Assembly: GCA_034440635.1 (NCBI GenBank)
Contig: JAOTON010001606.1
Coordinates: 1-64,000 of the forward strand
Length of the DNA: 64,000 nucleotides
Source of the DNA: Lepas anatifera
Taxonomy: Eukaryota; Arthropoda; Thecostraca; Lepadidae
Direction of reading: 5' to 3'
Positions 22,930 through 32,977 of the stretch are shown here, in pieces. Under the pieces are notes generated by a model. The model was not told the origin of the DNA. It did not search any database and saw nothing but the letters and a program-made list of their open reading frames with translations. The position numbers were made by a program, and so were the translations under genes. Numbering within the stretch: the stretch's first letter is position 1; each line of letters starts with the position of its first letter.

Positions 22930-25900
22930 TCAAACGACAGCTCTGTGAAGATTTATCAGGCCCGCACACGCCACTACTATATTATCCACTTGGGGCACCA
23001 GGCTCAGAGGAAGCGTCATGTTAAGCACATGAAACTGTCTCCTCAGTCGGCCTATCACCCTCTCCACGTGAATCCTTACGCGAGACAGACTGCGCGACTC
23101 CTGTACATCCTTCTGTGACATTTGCTTTTTGCCTTTTGTGAAATGAGGTGTCACAACTTTCACGCCATACAGTTCGAATTCATCCTTGATAAGGAAGCCC
23201 CTGTCAGCCAGCACTACATCTGTGGGCTCTAGGAGCTCCAACATATCACTGTCTAGTGTGATCATCTTGTCAGAGGCTCTGCCACCCCAAGCATCCGACA
23301 TATATGAAACCGATCCCATGGGCGATATTCCAATGAGGAATTTTACTGTTGAGTGGCTCTTGTAGTTACTCCACAGCTGTGCACGAGGAGTCAGAGATTT
23401 CGGTCTTTCAGTGAAAATTTCGAAGCAGTCAATGATCACCCTTGTCCGCCTGATCACACTGCTGGCAGAGCGAAAACAGTTCGGCATGTTGCGGACTATG
23501 GCCTCTCGGGTTGGCCACCGTATAAAACACCTACACACACCAGCCAAAATCGGAAGCCTTGTGCTGAGCACTGTACTCACGTGGGTATGTGGTACACCCA
23601 GTCTATAAGCAATGTCTTTGTTCTTCAGCCCAAGTCTAAGCTTCAGCAAAAGTACGAAGAGAGTATTTTCCAAAGACATTTTCCTGAAAGGTTTGAAGCC
23701 AGCTAGACACAGGACACGGACCAAGAATAAGAAACTGGACACAGTTGGCAATCCCGTGTAGAAAGCATGCTTTATATCGTCGTTCTGAATTTCGTGATAG
23801 CCCTGGTCAGGATGCTTCAGTCGTCTGACTTCTTCCTTTAGCGCGCTATTCTCGCTCTCCAGCTTCTCATTTTTCTCCATGAGCATCCCAATGATGGTCC
23901 TCAGATTATCTGGATCTGCTCCATCGGTGTTTGTCGCCGCGTCTGTAAAACGAAACAAATAAATTCGTCAGATGATGTCTTCCTAGGTGATGAACCCTGT
24001 GACCTGTTACTTAACACGCACATTAACGGGAGGGGGCGGGTACCCGCCCCTTGGGTTGTTTGGAGATAGCACAAAAACCGCGGGGCGTAGTGTCGCCGTC
24101 CTTGGCACACCTTTTCCCCGATCATTTGTACAACTTTTTACAAAATTTTAAGGTTAGGTCATCTCACGTCAGGTCAAGTGACCTGACCTAAAAAAATTAA
24201 TACAGCATGAGTCAGAACAGGGTGAACTTATCCGATTGAAACTCATCACACAATGAACCCACCGAGTTCTCTAAAATATGTTCCGGTATTTTTTATATTG
24301 ATGACCTAAGGTCAGATACGAGCCATGACCTCTCCATTGGAAATACATGGGGAAAAATTTATTTAACTGAATAACTTAGTAATGGATGGTGAAAGAGAAT
24401 TCATTTTGTTTACAGTTTTTTGCTATCTAGAGATCTTAAGGGGGGGTTCCTACCCCCCATCAGAGCAAAGGTGGCTCAGACACTGTCAATGTGCGTGTTA
24501 TTCTGAGTTAAAAAGAAAATCACCCACTACTGGTTAGCATTTACCCTGATAACCACTCCATGAAAAAATAAAAATTGAAAATAAGACTTTTATACAATTC
24601 TTAATTTAAAAAAAGGTCACAAGGTCACGAGGTAAAAACCTGACCTGAGGTCAAAGTTTTTGTATTTATTATATGCTCCCTTGTATCTTCTATCCATTAA
24701 TATCAGTTTCAATTCATTTTGATCAGCCATTCTTAAGATACAAATTTTTTTGCTTCGATTTTTTAGTTGACTTCAAAACTCTGATGGCCATTATCTGGTG
24801 ACTACTTTTTATTTTGTAAAAGGGACCATGGGTACAAAATTTGATGGAGATCTGAGGGGTCATGGTGAACTTTTTGGTGCCTACCTGGACGATTTCTCCT
24901 GGAATGATCCATATCTAATAAAGAAAAGTGCTGTCTGGGCCAAGAAAATATGTTAAATTAATCACCATAACATCTCACCTTGCACATGAGCTGTCTCTGT
25001 CTGGGTCGATATTCCACCAACTGTTCCAACAGACTCCTCATGGTGCTCCTGGAGTTCTACCACATCTCCTTCCTCAGTTACATCTTCAGAGTCAAAGATG
25101 ATGCTGATGAGGTTTGAATGAAGATTAACTTGCTGTCCTCTGGATTCACTGTTGGGTGAAGGATTTCTCGTCTTAAGCCGTTTGAACCTTTCAAGTCGCT
25201 GTGAAGGGTTTCCAGCCGACCTATGGCTGGATGGAAAGCAGAAGATGGAGGGCACATAATCTGGATTTTCTTTATCTGATGAGCATGATGGAGTACCTGA
25301 AAAGCAAAAGGAGTTAGGTATGTCATGAAACTGCTACCCAGATAAAAATATGACAATACTTTGATAAAACGTCAAAGAACACTCAATTTTGACCCATGGG
25401 CTCAGCCTGCAAAGTATAGCAGCAGACCAGACGCCGCACCAGCCACCTACAATTCTGCCACAAATTTGCACAGCCAGCCACGTAACAGTTACGCCTAATC
25501 CCAACATACCAGGAAGAACGCTCCCAACCCTAACTTAACTATGCAATGCTACCTCTTTTGTTAGTTTTCTAAGCCCCTCTGCTGTGTCTTCATGACCATT
25601 CATCCACTATTTCTTTGGTTATCAGTATTGACTCCCTCACACCAGTCTCTCAAATTTGCACCAGGTTAGTCAAATTTGCACCACTCGCTCCTGACTCCAA
25701 GGGCACTCACACCAACAAGATCTAGTTGAAAGTGCCATACTTTGCACACCAGCCATGGGCTATGCACATGCACCAATCTCTAAAATCAGTGTTGTGAGAG
25801 TGACCTCAAAACAAGAAAGGATGATAAATCAGAAGACAGCAAAAACACTGAAAGATTTAAAACACACAGAGAGAAACCACCACTCAGCCAAAACATAATA

Positions 25901-26142
25901 AATTGGCAGACAATGATGATATATTCAAGTCGTTAGCGCTTCAATTACATACATACCCGAGACAAAATGATCTGAGCAGATTCTTGCAGCTGTGTAAGGC
26001 TCCCCTGACGTCTGATGGCTTGAAGCCACAGCTTTCTTCTCTCAGGCTCACGGCTAACGGAAGGAATTCGGAAGAACCGAACTCCTTTGCACTCAGGCTT
26101 GACATTGCTGTTTGAGCATCCGTAGGCATAGCACGAAGGCAT
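22930..26142 (-). CDS. THAP / DDE transposase of an ISL2EU-like element (one frameshift)
   Basis: Three exons on the minus strand: 25,957-26,142, 24,979-25,296 and 22,930-23,942, all with GT-AG introns in matching phase. Exon 1 starts MPSCYAYGCSN and ends with ICSDHFVSG, giving the C2CH zinc ligands of a THAP DNA-binding domain. The frame slips at a G run (26,002-26,005 on the plus strand) between RRKLWLQAIRR and the Cys-His part. Exon 2 is a low-complexity acidic linker. Exon 3 starts with a coiled coil (MLMEKNEKLESENSALKEEV) and carries an intact DDE_Tnp_4-type catalytic domain. It includes VIIDCFEIF, DVVLADRGF and RIHVERVIGRLR, which supply D, D and E about 75 and 47 residues apart. The domain type is shared by Harbinger and ISL2EU transposases; the YqaJ partner favours ISL2EU. 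Intron 2 contains a TTAA element and intron 1 a hAT MITE. Confidence 0.85.
24015..24497. mobile_element. TTAA-type element in a transposase intron, copy 3
   Basis: After TTAA at 24,011-24,014 it starts CACGCACATTAACGGGAGGG and ends ACTGTCAATGTGCGTG before TTAT at 24,498-24,501 (3/4 TSD). The GCGGGTACCCGCCCC palindrome and AGGTCA-rich interior match the copies at 2,721 and 13,626. It sits in intron 2 of the DDE transposase. Confidence 0.65.
25402..25752. mobile_element. 351-bp hAT-like MITE (CCAGTGTGC family) in a transposase intron
   Basis: Ends are TCAGCCTGCAAAGTATAGCA and, reversed, CTGGTGTGCAAAGTATGGCA. CCATGGGC at 25,394-25,401 and 25,753-25,760 is a perfect 8-bp TSD. It lies in intron 1 of the THAP/DDE transposase, so it inserted after that transposon. 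Confidence 0.8.
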
Positions 26143-26539
26143 CTCAGAGACGTAATATAATTGGTACTCAGCCTGGCACCATACAGACGATAGAACTAAT
26201 AAAGGCACTTACAAATCACACTACCTCAACAAAATTTCCAGTCCCAATTCAACCACAATTATACGCAGAAATAACATCAACCGCCCACTTTTCACCATAC
26301 GCACCAATACATTTCAAACTTAGACCAACGTAGGCGAGCAGCGCCGCATCACTCCAGTTATAATTGCCGCATTTCTGCTGTTTCTGTGACGTCAGAACTC
26401 CAGTAACGCGAACACTTCTATATTTCTCTTTCAAAAGCGTTTTGAAAATATGTTTTCATAGAATAATTTTTGATGTTATAGGTTTTAGCTATTGAATTGC
26501 TTTAAAAGAAATGTTTGACATTTTTTCATATATAAATTG

Positions 26540-26734
26540 ATAGCTCCAGCCGGGTCTACGTCACTTTATCGTTACCATAAGGACTCGGTTAAGTCGTCTA
26601 TAAATGTTGACTTTGAGGCCGATTTTCAGGCATTTTGAGCCTGAATTTGCAAAAATGAGAATATGACTTCTGAAACAACTTTTTGTAACCTTTTGATCTA
26701 GCCAATAAAAATTTTTGCGACAATGTCCCTTTAA
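26540..26734 (-). mobile_element. End of a TTAA-target element
   Basis: AAATTTTTGCGACAATGTCCCT ends at 26,730, followed by TTAA. The outer ~30 bp match the inverted end at 11,468; further in, the two differ, as left and right arms of one family would. The TTAA is followed directly by the 3' part of the AATATT repeat. Confidence 0.55.
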
Positions 26735-26935
26735 TATTCAAAAAACGCATTTTCAATATTGAAATGAGAAGGAAAAAAACATGGAAAGCTAATATTAATT
26801 ATCAACGAAAAATAGACCATATCTCAACATTTCTAATATTGATACAATGTTATAACAATATTGAATGCCAATATTGGATTTCAACCTTTAATAAATATTG
26901 ATCAATATCGATACAATATTCGTTTCCGCTAGGGA
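26728..26935. repeat. Second copy of the AATATT array 3' end
   Basis: From TTAATATTCAAAAAACGC to CGTTTCCGCTAGGG this is almost identical to 10,003-10,200. Confidence 0.8.
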
Positions 26936-27012
26936 GCCGCGCCAGACGTCAGTCCCTCTACTGGCGTTTCCAAAAAAATCCGCCAGGTGCCAACACTTTC
27001 GATGACCGAGGC

Positions 27013-28715
27013 CATTGACCTATAATAGACTAGACATATTTCTTGAGTTTTCAGAACGTGCTCGATGACAACGCTGTAGAGGGGCAAAAGCCCGACTGCG
27101 ACTGGTCTTCTAGCGTTGTTTCGCATATGCGAAGCGTGTGTGATGGAGCATTGAGGGGAAGAAATGACTAAAAGTTGTGCTGCAATCGGGTGTGTGATAT
27201 TCATTACTTATGAAAATACCCCCCAACTCCAGGTCCTGGCTTTTTGCTTATTCTGCTGAGATAATTTCGGACATGGATCCAAGGAAAGTTATGGGGCGGC
27301 TGCCTCCCCTTTTGTAGCCCAGAATGCGGCCTGAGGCTGAAACGTGTCCTCAAATACCACCGGATACTATGCAGGGGCGGACACAGACCCGTGTTTTGGG
27401 GGAGGGGCAAACCCATGTCTGCCTCTCATGGGGGGAGAGCAGGTGGGAGCGAAGATTTTATTGCTCTACAGACCTAGTGTAAACACCTTTTTTCAGTGCT
27501 CGACAGACCTAGGATCAGCTACCTCTCCAAGTGCATGATCGCTCTCCAGGTGGGGGGGGGTGGGAGCGAATATTTTTTTGCTCTACAGACCTAGTGTAAA
27601 TGCCCTTTTTAAATTTCTCTGGCGTTTGGGGGCCAAAAGATAGTTTGGCCCCCTTCCAGCGCTTTGGGGGAGGGCAACGGCCGAAATGGCCCCCCTCCTG
27701 CGTCCGCCAATGATACTATGCGACAGTTCGAGGGAAGAACAGAGTCCAAAATAGTGAAAACTTATTTAAGGAAAATCCTTAAAGACGGGAGGTTTGGAAG
27801 GGGACAAAGGCGGATCCAGAGGGCAAAGGGTGCACATTCACCATCAACCCTCGGCGCCCCCCTGAAATGTCGCCTCCCACCCCACCAGGATGCGAAAATC
27901 GATGCCCACCGATAGGATTTTGCGCCCATTTGATAGGTTTGCCGGTCAAAAGTGGCGCCTCTCCGAGGTCAAGATGGCGCCCCCCCCAGGAAGGTAAAGG
28001 CGGATCCAGGGGCAAAGGGCCACGTTCCCCCGATCAACCCTCGGCGCCCCTGAAATGGTCACGGTGCCCCACCCCCCCGAAAGATCGATGTCGCTTCCCA
28101 CCCTTCCCCTCCCGCCCAAGATGCGAAAATTGGCGCCCACCGATAGAATTCGGCGCCCACCTGATATGCTTTGCTGGTCAAAAGTAGCGCCCCCTGGTCC
28201 TGATGGTGCCCCCCGGAAGTTGCCCCCTCCCCCGAAGGTCCTCCCATCGGCAATCCTGAATCCGCCTATGGGAGGGGGAAATTTCCCCGTTTACCCCTCT
28301 GGATCTGTCTGTGAAGCTCTGCTCCCCATTCCGAATTTCTTGACCAGCCACTTGACAATTTCTAAGAAGTCGCCGTGTTTTGCAGGCTTATTCCGTTACT
28401 TAAAAGCGTGAGTAGAAGGCAAGACATGTTTCCCTTGAGGCGTCGCTGTGTCGCCTCCCAGCCTCTGTAGGCCACTGTTTTGGAGTTTATTCGGAACATC
28501 AGGAGCGTTTTCATGCTCTTTTCAAATATTGAAGCTCTCACTTAAATGATTTTTCGGCAATTAGGTCTTAGAAATCGGTTTCCCACAGTAGCAGTTGCAT
28601 TACCAGCGTTAACTCTTGCCCCTCTCCGTGCGGCGGCGCTAGCATCGCTGAGTGGGCACGGCCGCGCGGGCCCGGCGCCATTGGAGTCGCCCGTCTAGTC
28701 TTATATAGGTCAATG
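27013..28715 (+). mobile_element. Internally deleted P-element derivative with perfect 8-bp TSD
   Basis: The left end CATTGACCTATAATAGACTA and the reversed right end CATTGACCTATATAAGACTA are those of the full-length P element at 32,978-38,713. ACCGAGGC at 27,005-27,012 and 28,716-28,723 is a perfect 8-bp TSD, as made by P transposases. The first 11 codons of the THAP exon survive (27,164-27,196), then sequence jumps to the equivalent of 37,534, removing about 4.4 kb including the transposase. The 3' part contains GGCGGATCCAG-type hAT fragments also present in the full copy. It cannot encode transposase but keeps both ends. Confidence 0.9.
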
Positions 28716-28723
28716 ACCGAGGC

Positions 28724-28873
28724 CAATTATTGATATTGTTAGCAAATTTGAATAATTGTTGAGTGGCCTCCAAAAATTTAGCTGAAGATAAAGAAATGAT
28801 TGATAGTACCAGAATCAGGATTTTTCAAATATTAAGAAACCACAATAATTTTTTTGCGACAATGTCCCTTTAA
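28724..28873 (-). mobile_element. End of a TTAA-target element, target of the P derivative
   Basis: Inverted match to 11,468-11,660, ending ACAATGTCCCT before TTAA at 28,870-28,873. The P derivative inserted just inside this arm. Confidence 0.6.
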
Positions 28874-28914
28874 AAAGGTTTTTTCCTGCTAGATCTTGGG
28901 TACTTGAGTTCTTA

Positions 28915-29423
28915 GGGCTTGTTCCAGCGCCTCCTTAGAAAAAAGATGAGAGTAGCTTGGAGTAAGTCGGAGCAGGCGCAAAAAGCAGTGTCCCCTGGAA
29001 CGATTTCGCATGAGATTGGATGAGATATCAGCTGATTGCGCCTGATCAGCGCCAATATGGCGGGCGTGGCGCAGCTAAGAAACTAATCGAATTTGATTAA
29101 GGCCTCTGATACTCATTTAATGCATTTTAGTGAAAGTGGAATACAGAAAAACAACGTAATCAAAACCTTTAGCTGCCCACAAATGTCGTGTCTCACTTTA
29201 AAACAACTTATTTTAGTTTCTCAATTGAAATTCGTGCGCCACAATTGAGCTCCTCCAACCTCCTCTGAAAAACCACCTTTCGTTTGAGAGGAGATTGGAT
29301 TACATTTGAAATGAGCTTTGGCGAGCTTGGAGGAAGTTTAAGGAGGCGCTGGACCGGGCGAGAGGAAGTTGGAGAAGCTTTGAGGAGGTTGGAGCAGGTC
29401 TGAGGAGGCGCTGGAACAGGCCC
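28915..29423. mobile_element. 509-bp Harbinger-like MITE, copy 2 (inverted)
   Basis: Same termini as copy 1 at 435-943, in opposite orientation and of identical length. TTA at 28,912-28,914 and 29,424-29,426 is a 3-bp TSD, matching the TWA preference of Harbinger. Confidence 0.8.
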
Positions 29424-29441
29424 TTAGTTGGTCCACCTTAA

Positions 29442-29840
29442 AGGGAATGGACCAGTTTGTCGAAGTTCCAGAAAGCATATCAAATCAACAAAATCTGTCT
29501 AAAAATCAGGAAACCACATTTTTTCTTCACGTTGATACGCTAGAAACATAAATATACCTTCTTTTCTACTAAATAAAGACGTCATCAAAATAATAATTGT
29601 AATAGTCAGTAAAATCACAAACCTTGATTTATCTCGATCGTAGACTCGCTGTGAAATGGCATTGAAGGTCAACCGACTACTGCGCATATGTGACATTCCT
29701 TCGACGCGATTTTAGCCGTGTTGTACTGCCGGCAGAACGCAAAATATTGTGCTGCACGCATGCGCAATTTGGTATCATTAGCCACAAGATACGGTACTGC
29801 GCATGTGTGCGGCATACTAGTATGCTTTCTGCACGGCAGA
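29442..29840 (+). mobile_element. Arm of a TTAA-target element (AGGGAATGGACCAG end)
   Basis: TTAA at 29,438-29,441 is followed by AGGGAATGGACCAGTTTGTC. The next ~350 bp match, inverted, the right part of the element at 38,718-39,923, including TGCGCATATGTGAC and GCCGGCAGAACGCAAAATAT. The opposite end was not found. Confidence 0.6.
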
Positions 29841-30249
29841 ATAACACAGGTTTTGTCTCTGTTGTTTTGTGTACCTATTTTGAAGTGTCCGTAGTATTAT
29901 CAAGGTAAATATTGAGGTAAATATGACAAAAATATTATTTGCAGGGCATTGATTTCCGTTGATGCTAACTGATATTACTGTGTTGTGTGTATATAATTCG
30001 TAGCATGCTTAAAAACTGCTTATTTCTTATGCACTTAAAGTTTCCAAGTTGACAAAGGAGCAGAACAAAGGAAAAAACTGGTGAGGTCATGATCTTCTCA
30101 ATTTGACAATGAGGCTGGGGGCAAAGTAAAGGACTGGCTGACAAGTTTCCATGGACAATTCCAATCAGGATCACATGATTTATCCAGATGCATTTGCATC
30201 TGGATAAATCATGATCAATAAATCATGAAAAATAAATCATTTGCATCTG

Positions 30250-32131
30250 GATGATGAAAGAGCCTACAAGGATTACCGCAACATCTTGGTCAGCACCATT
30301 CGAGCAGCTAAAAAGGATTATTACCAGAGAAAATTGGAAGAAGTACAGTCCAGCCCTAAAAACTTTGGTGTACATTGTTAGACTTAACCCATAGGCGTAA
30401 AGTAAAAAGAGATCTTCCAGAACAATTTCAGATAAACAACCAACTAGAAGTGGATCCACAAAAGATAGCCGACCATTTCAACATTTTCTTTACAAATATT
30501 GCCTCAACACTAGACAATGCTCTTCCATCGTCCACCTTGGATCCTCTGCGGTTTGTCCCTAACTCCCAGAGCCAGCAATTTTATTTCAGCCCTATTGATG
30601 CAGCTGCAATTGAATCAATTATATCTTCCCTTAAATCAACAGGAGGTGGATCTGATGGTATCTCATCTAAAATTCTTAAACTGATATCCACCTCAATATC
30701 CCGTCATTTGAGCTATCTATTTAATCTTTGTCTCTCTACTGGAGTTTTTCCAGACCAATTTAAGCTGGCGTTAGTGGTTCCCATCCACAAGAGTGGTGAC
30801 CACTCTAACTGCAACAATTATCGACCAATTTCTCTACTGCCAATTCTCTCCAAGGTGCTCGAAAAAATTGTCCACTCGGAAATTACCCAATTTCTAGCCG
30901 AACACAACATTATCTTCCAAAACCAATTCGGATTCCGCAAAGATCATAGCACATATATGCCTATTGCTCTTTTGCATGATAAATTAACCTCAGCCCTTGT
31001 CTCCAAAAAAGTATGCGCTACAGTATATTTGGATTTCTGCAAAGCTTTTGACACCGTGAACCACGAAATTCTGCTTGCAAAACTATCAAAATATGGAATT
31101 AATGATGTTAGCCTAAAATTCTTTGAATCCTACCTTTCCAATAGAAAACAAATAGTGAAATTTAACTCTATCAGATCGGATATCCCCAGATCAACGTCAC
31201 TTGGCGTGCCTCAAGGCTCTGTCCTCGGGCCCCTTCTTTTCCTCCTTTACATCAATGATCTACATAGAAGCTCTCCAACTCCCACTTTCTACCTCTTCGC
31301 CGACGACACAGCTCTCTTCTTTGTCTCAGACTCTCTGCAGACCCTCCAAAATGATATTGACTCTAGTATTTTAGATATCTGTCAGTGGTTGAACTGCAAC
31401 AGATTGACCCTGAATGCTAAGAAATCAACTTTTCAATTATTTTCCCATAACCCAGAAGACCGACTCCAAATTAAAGTAAACAGCATACCTCTCACAAGAA
31501 AATTTTCAACCAAATACCTCGGTGTTCAAATTGACGAGGATCTAAGGTGGACGACCCAAATTAAATCTGTCGAAAATTCAGTCTCCAGAAATATTGGTAT
31601 CATAAAAAGATGCAGTCACATACTAAACTCCACTCACCTTTTCCTCTTATATAATGCCCTTGTTTTGCCATACCTAACATATTGTATTCAGCTATGGGGT
31701 AGTACCTTTGAGTACAAATTACACAGACTCATCACACTACAAAAAAGGATAGTTAGAATAATTGACGGAGCCGATAGACTTGCACATACAAATCTAATCT
31801 TCAAAAATATGGTATCTTGAAGCTAAAAAATCTGGTAGAATTCACTCACTTAAACCTCATGCATGACTTCCTTTGCGGCCGCCTTCCATTAGCGGTATCT
31901 GACTCTCTTACACTCTTTACCAACAAAAGAATACAAAGAAACACACGGCAAATTCAACACTTTGAAGTACCTTTCGCCTCAACAATGTACCGTAAATTGT
32001 CCGTGTTTGTATCTGCTCCGAGAACATGGAACCGTGTTGTTGCCCCCAAAATTAGAAACTTGCAAGACATACCAAAATCTAAAACTTTCTTTAAAAAGGT
32101 AGCAAAAAAACTATACATTGACAACTACTAA
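30250..32131 (+). pseudogene. 5'-truncated CR1/L2-like LINE reverse transcriptase (frameshifted)
   Basis: Coding similarity begins at about 30,255 (AYKDYRNILVSTIRAAKKDY). It shifts frame at the T run 30,364-30,366, continues for about 480 residues to 31,820, shifts again near 31,806-31,815 and ends at 32,131. Visible reverse transcriptase motifs in order are NYRPISLLPILSKVLEK, FGFRKDHST, VYLDFCKAFDTVNHEIL (motif A), GVPQGSVLGPLLFLLYINDL (motif B), YLFADDTALF (catalytic FADD, motif C) and STKYLGVQID. The C-terminal LVLPYLTYCIQLWGS follows. The N-terminal endonuclease is absent, as in 5'-truncated insertions. At the 5' junction ATTTGCATCTGGAT is present twice within 50 bp. The element copies RNA into DNA at a nicked target when intact; this copy cannot. 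Confidence 0.9.
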
Positions 32132-32431
32132 TTCTCTAGCTAAATTTTCATTCATAACATCTCGTTGGTAAACTGTAGTACCTGCATTGACAACTTGATA
32201 GTCTAGTTTGCCTATCACTCCTGTGCGGGCTCGTGAGCCAGGGTAGCGTGGAAATTGTGAGTAACGAGGCACACTGTACCAAAAGCTAACTATTCGCTTG
32301 AATATTCGCGGTACAAATTGACTGGACAGTCCTGGGAGACTAACAGGCTCGCCTTTGGCACCCTCCTGTCGATCCGTAGTCATCTCCCCAAATCCGCGCA
32401 ACCAACAACTCACCCCAGCTCTCCTCCACCT

Positions 32432-32588
<157 letters not shown>

Positions 32589-32639
32589 TAATAAAAATGT
32601 CTTCGGCAGCTACTATGATTCTGTCGAGGGTGGCCTGCT

Positions 32640-32930
32640 GCATTGGCGGTTGTGCCCCGAGCGGGCGCTGCGGACCGCGCTAGTCGGGCGCGACCATAGC
32701 TGGCTGCGGCTCCGGACGTCGGCGCGGCGCTGGTGCTCAGCAGCGGACGGCGCTGTGTTGGCCGCTGGGCGGCGGTACGGTGGCCGCTGGGCGGCGCTGT
32801 GGTGGCCGCTGGGTGACGGTGCGGTGGCCGCTGGTTGGCGCCGGTGTTTGACCGAGTTGTGCTGCTGAGGCCGCTGGTCGGCGCTCCTGGGGCTGCTTCT
32901 CGGCGCCGCTGTTGCGTTGCGGCCGCACGA
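32640..32930. repeat. GC-rich GGCCGCTGG minisatellite
   Basis: Degenerate units built on GTGGCCGCTGGGCGGCG repeat for about 250 bp. Both strands stay open in several frames because of composition, not coding. Confidence 0.6.
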
Positions 32931-32977
32931 TTCATACACTGGCCGATACATATATACACTGGCCGTGAGTTAACACT

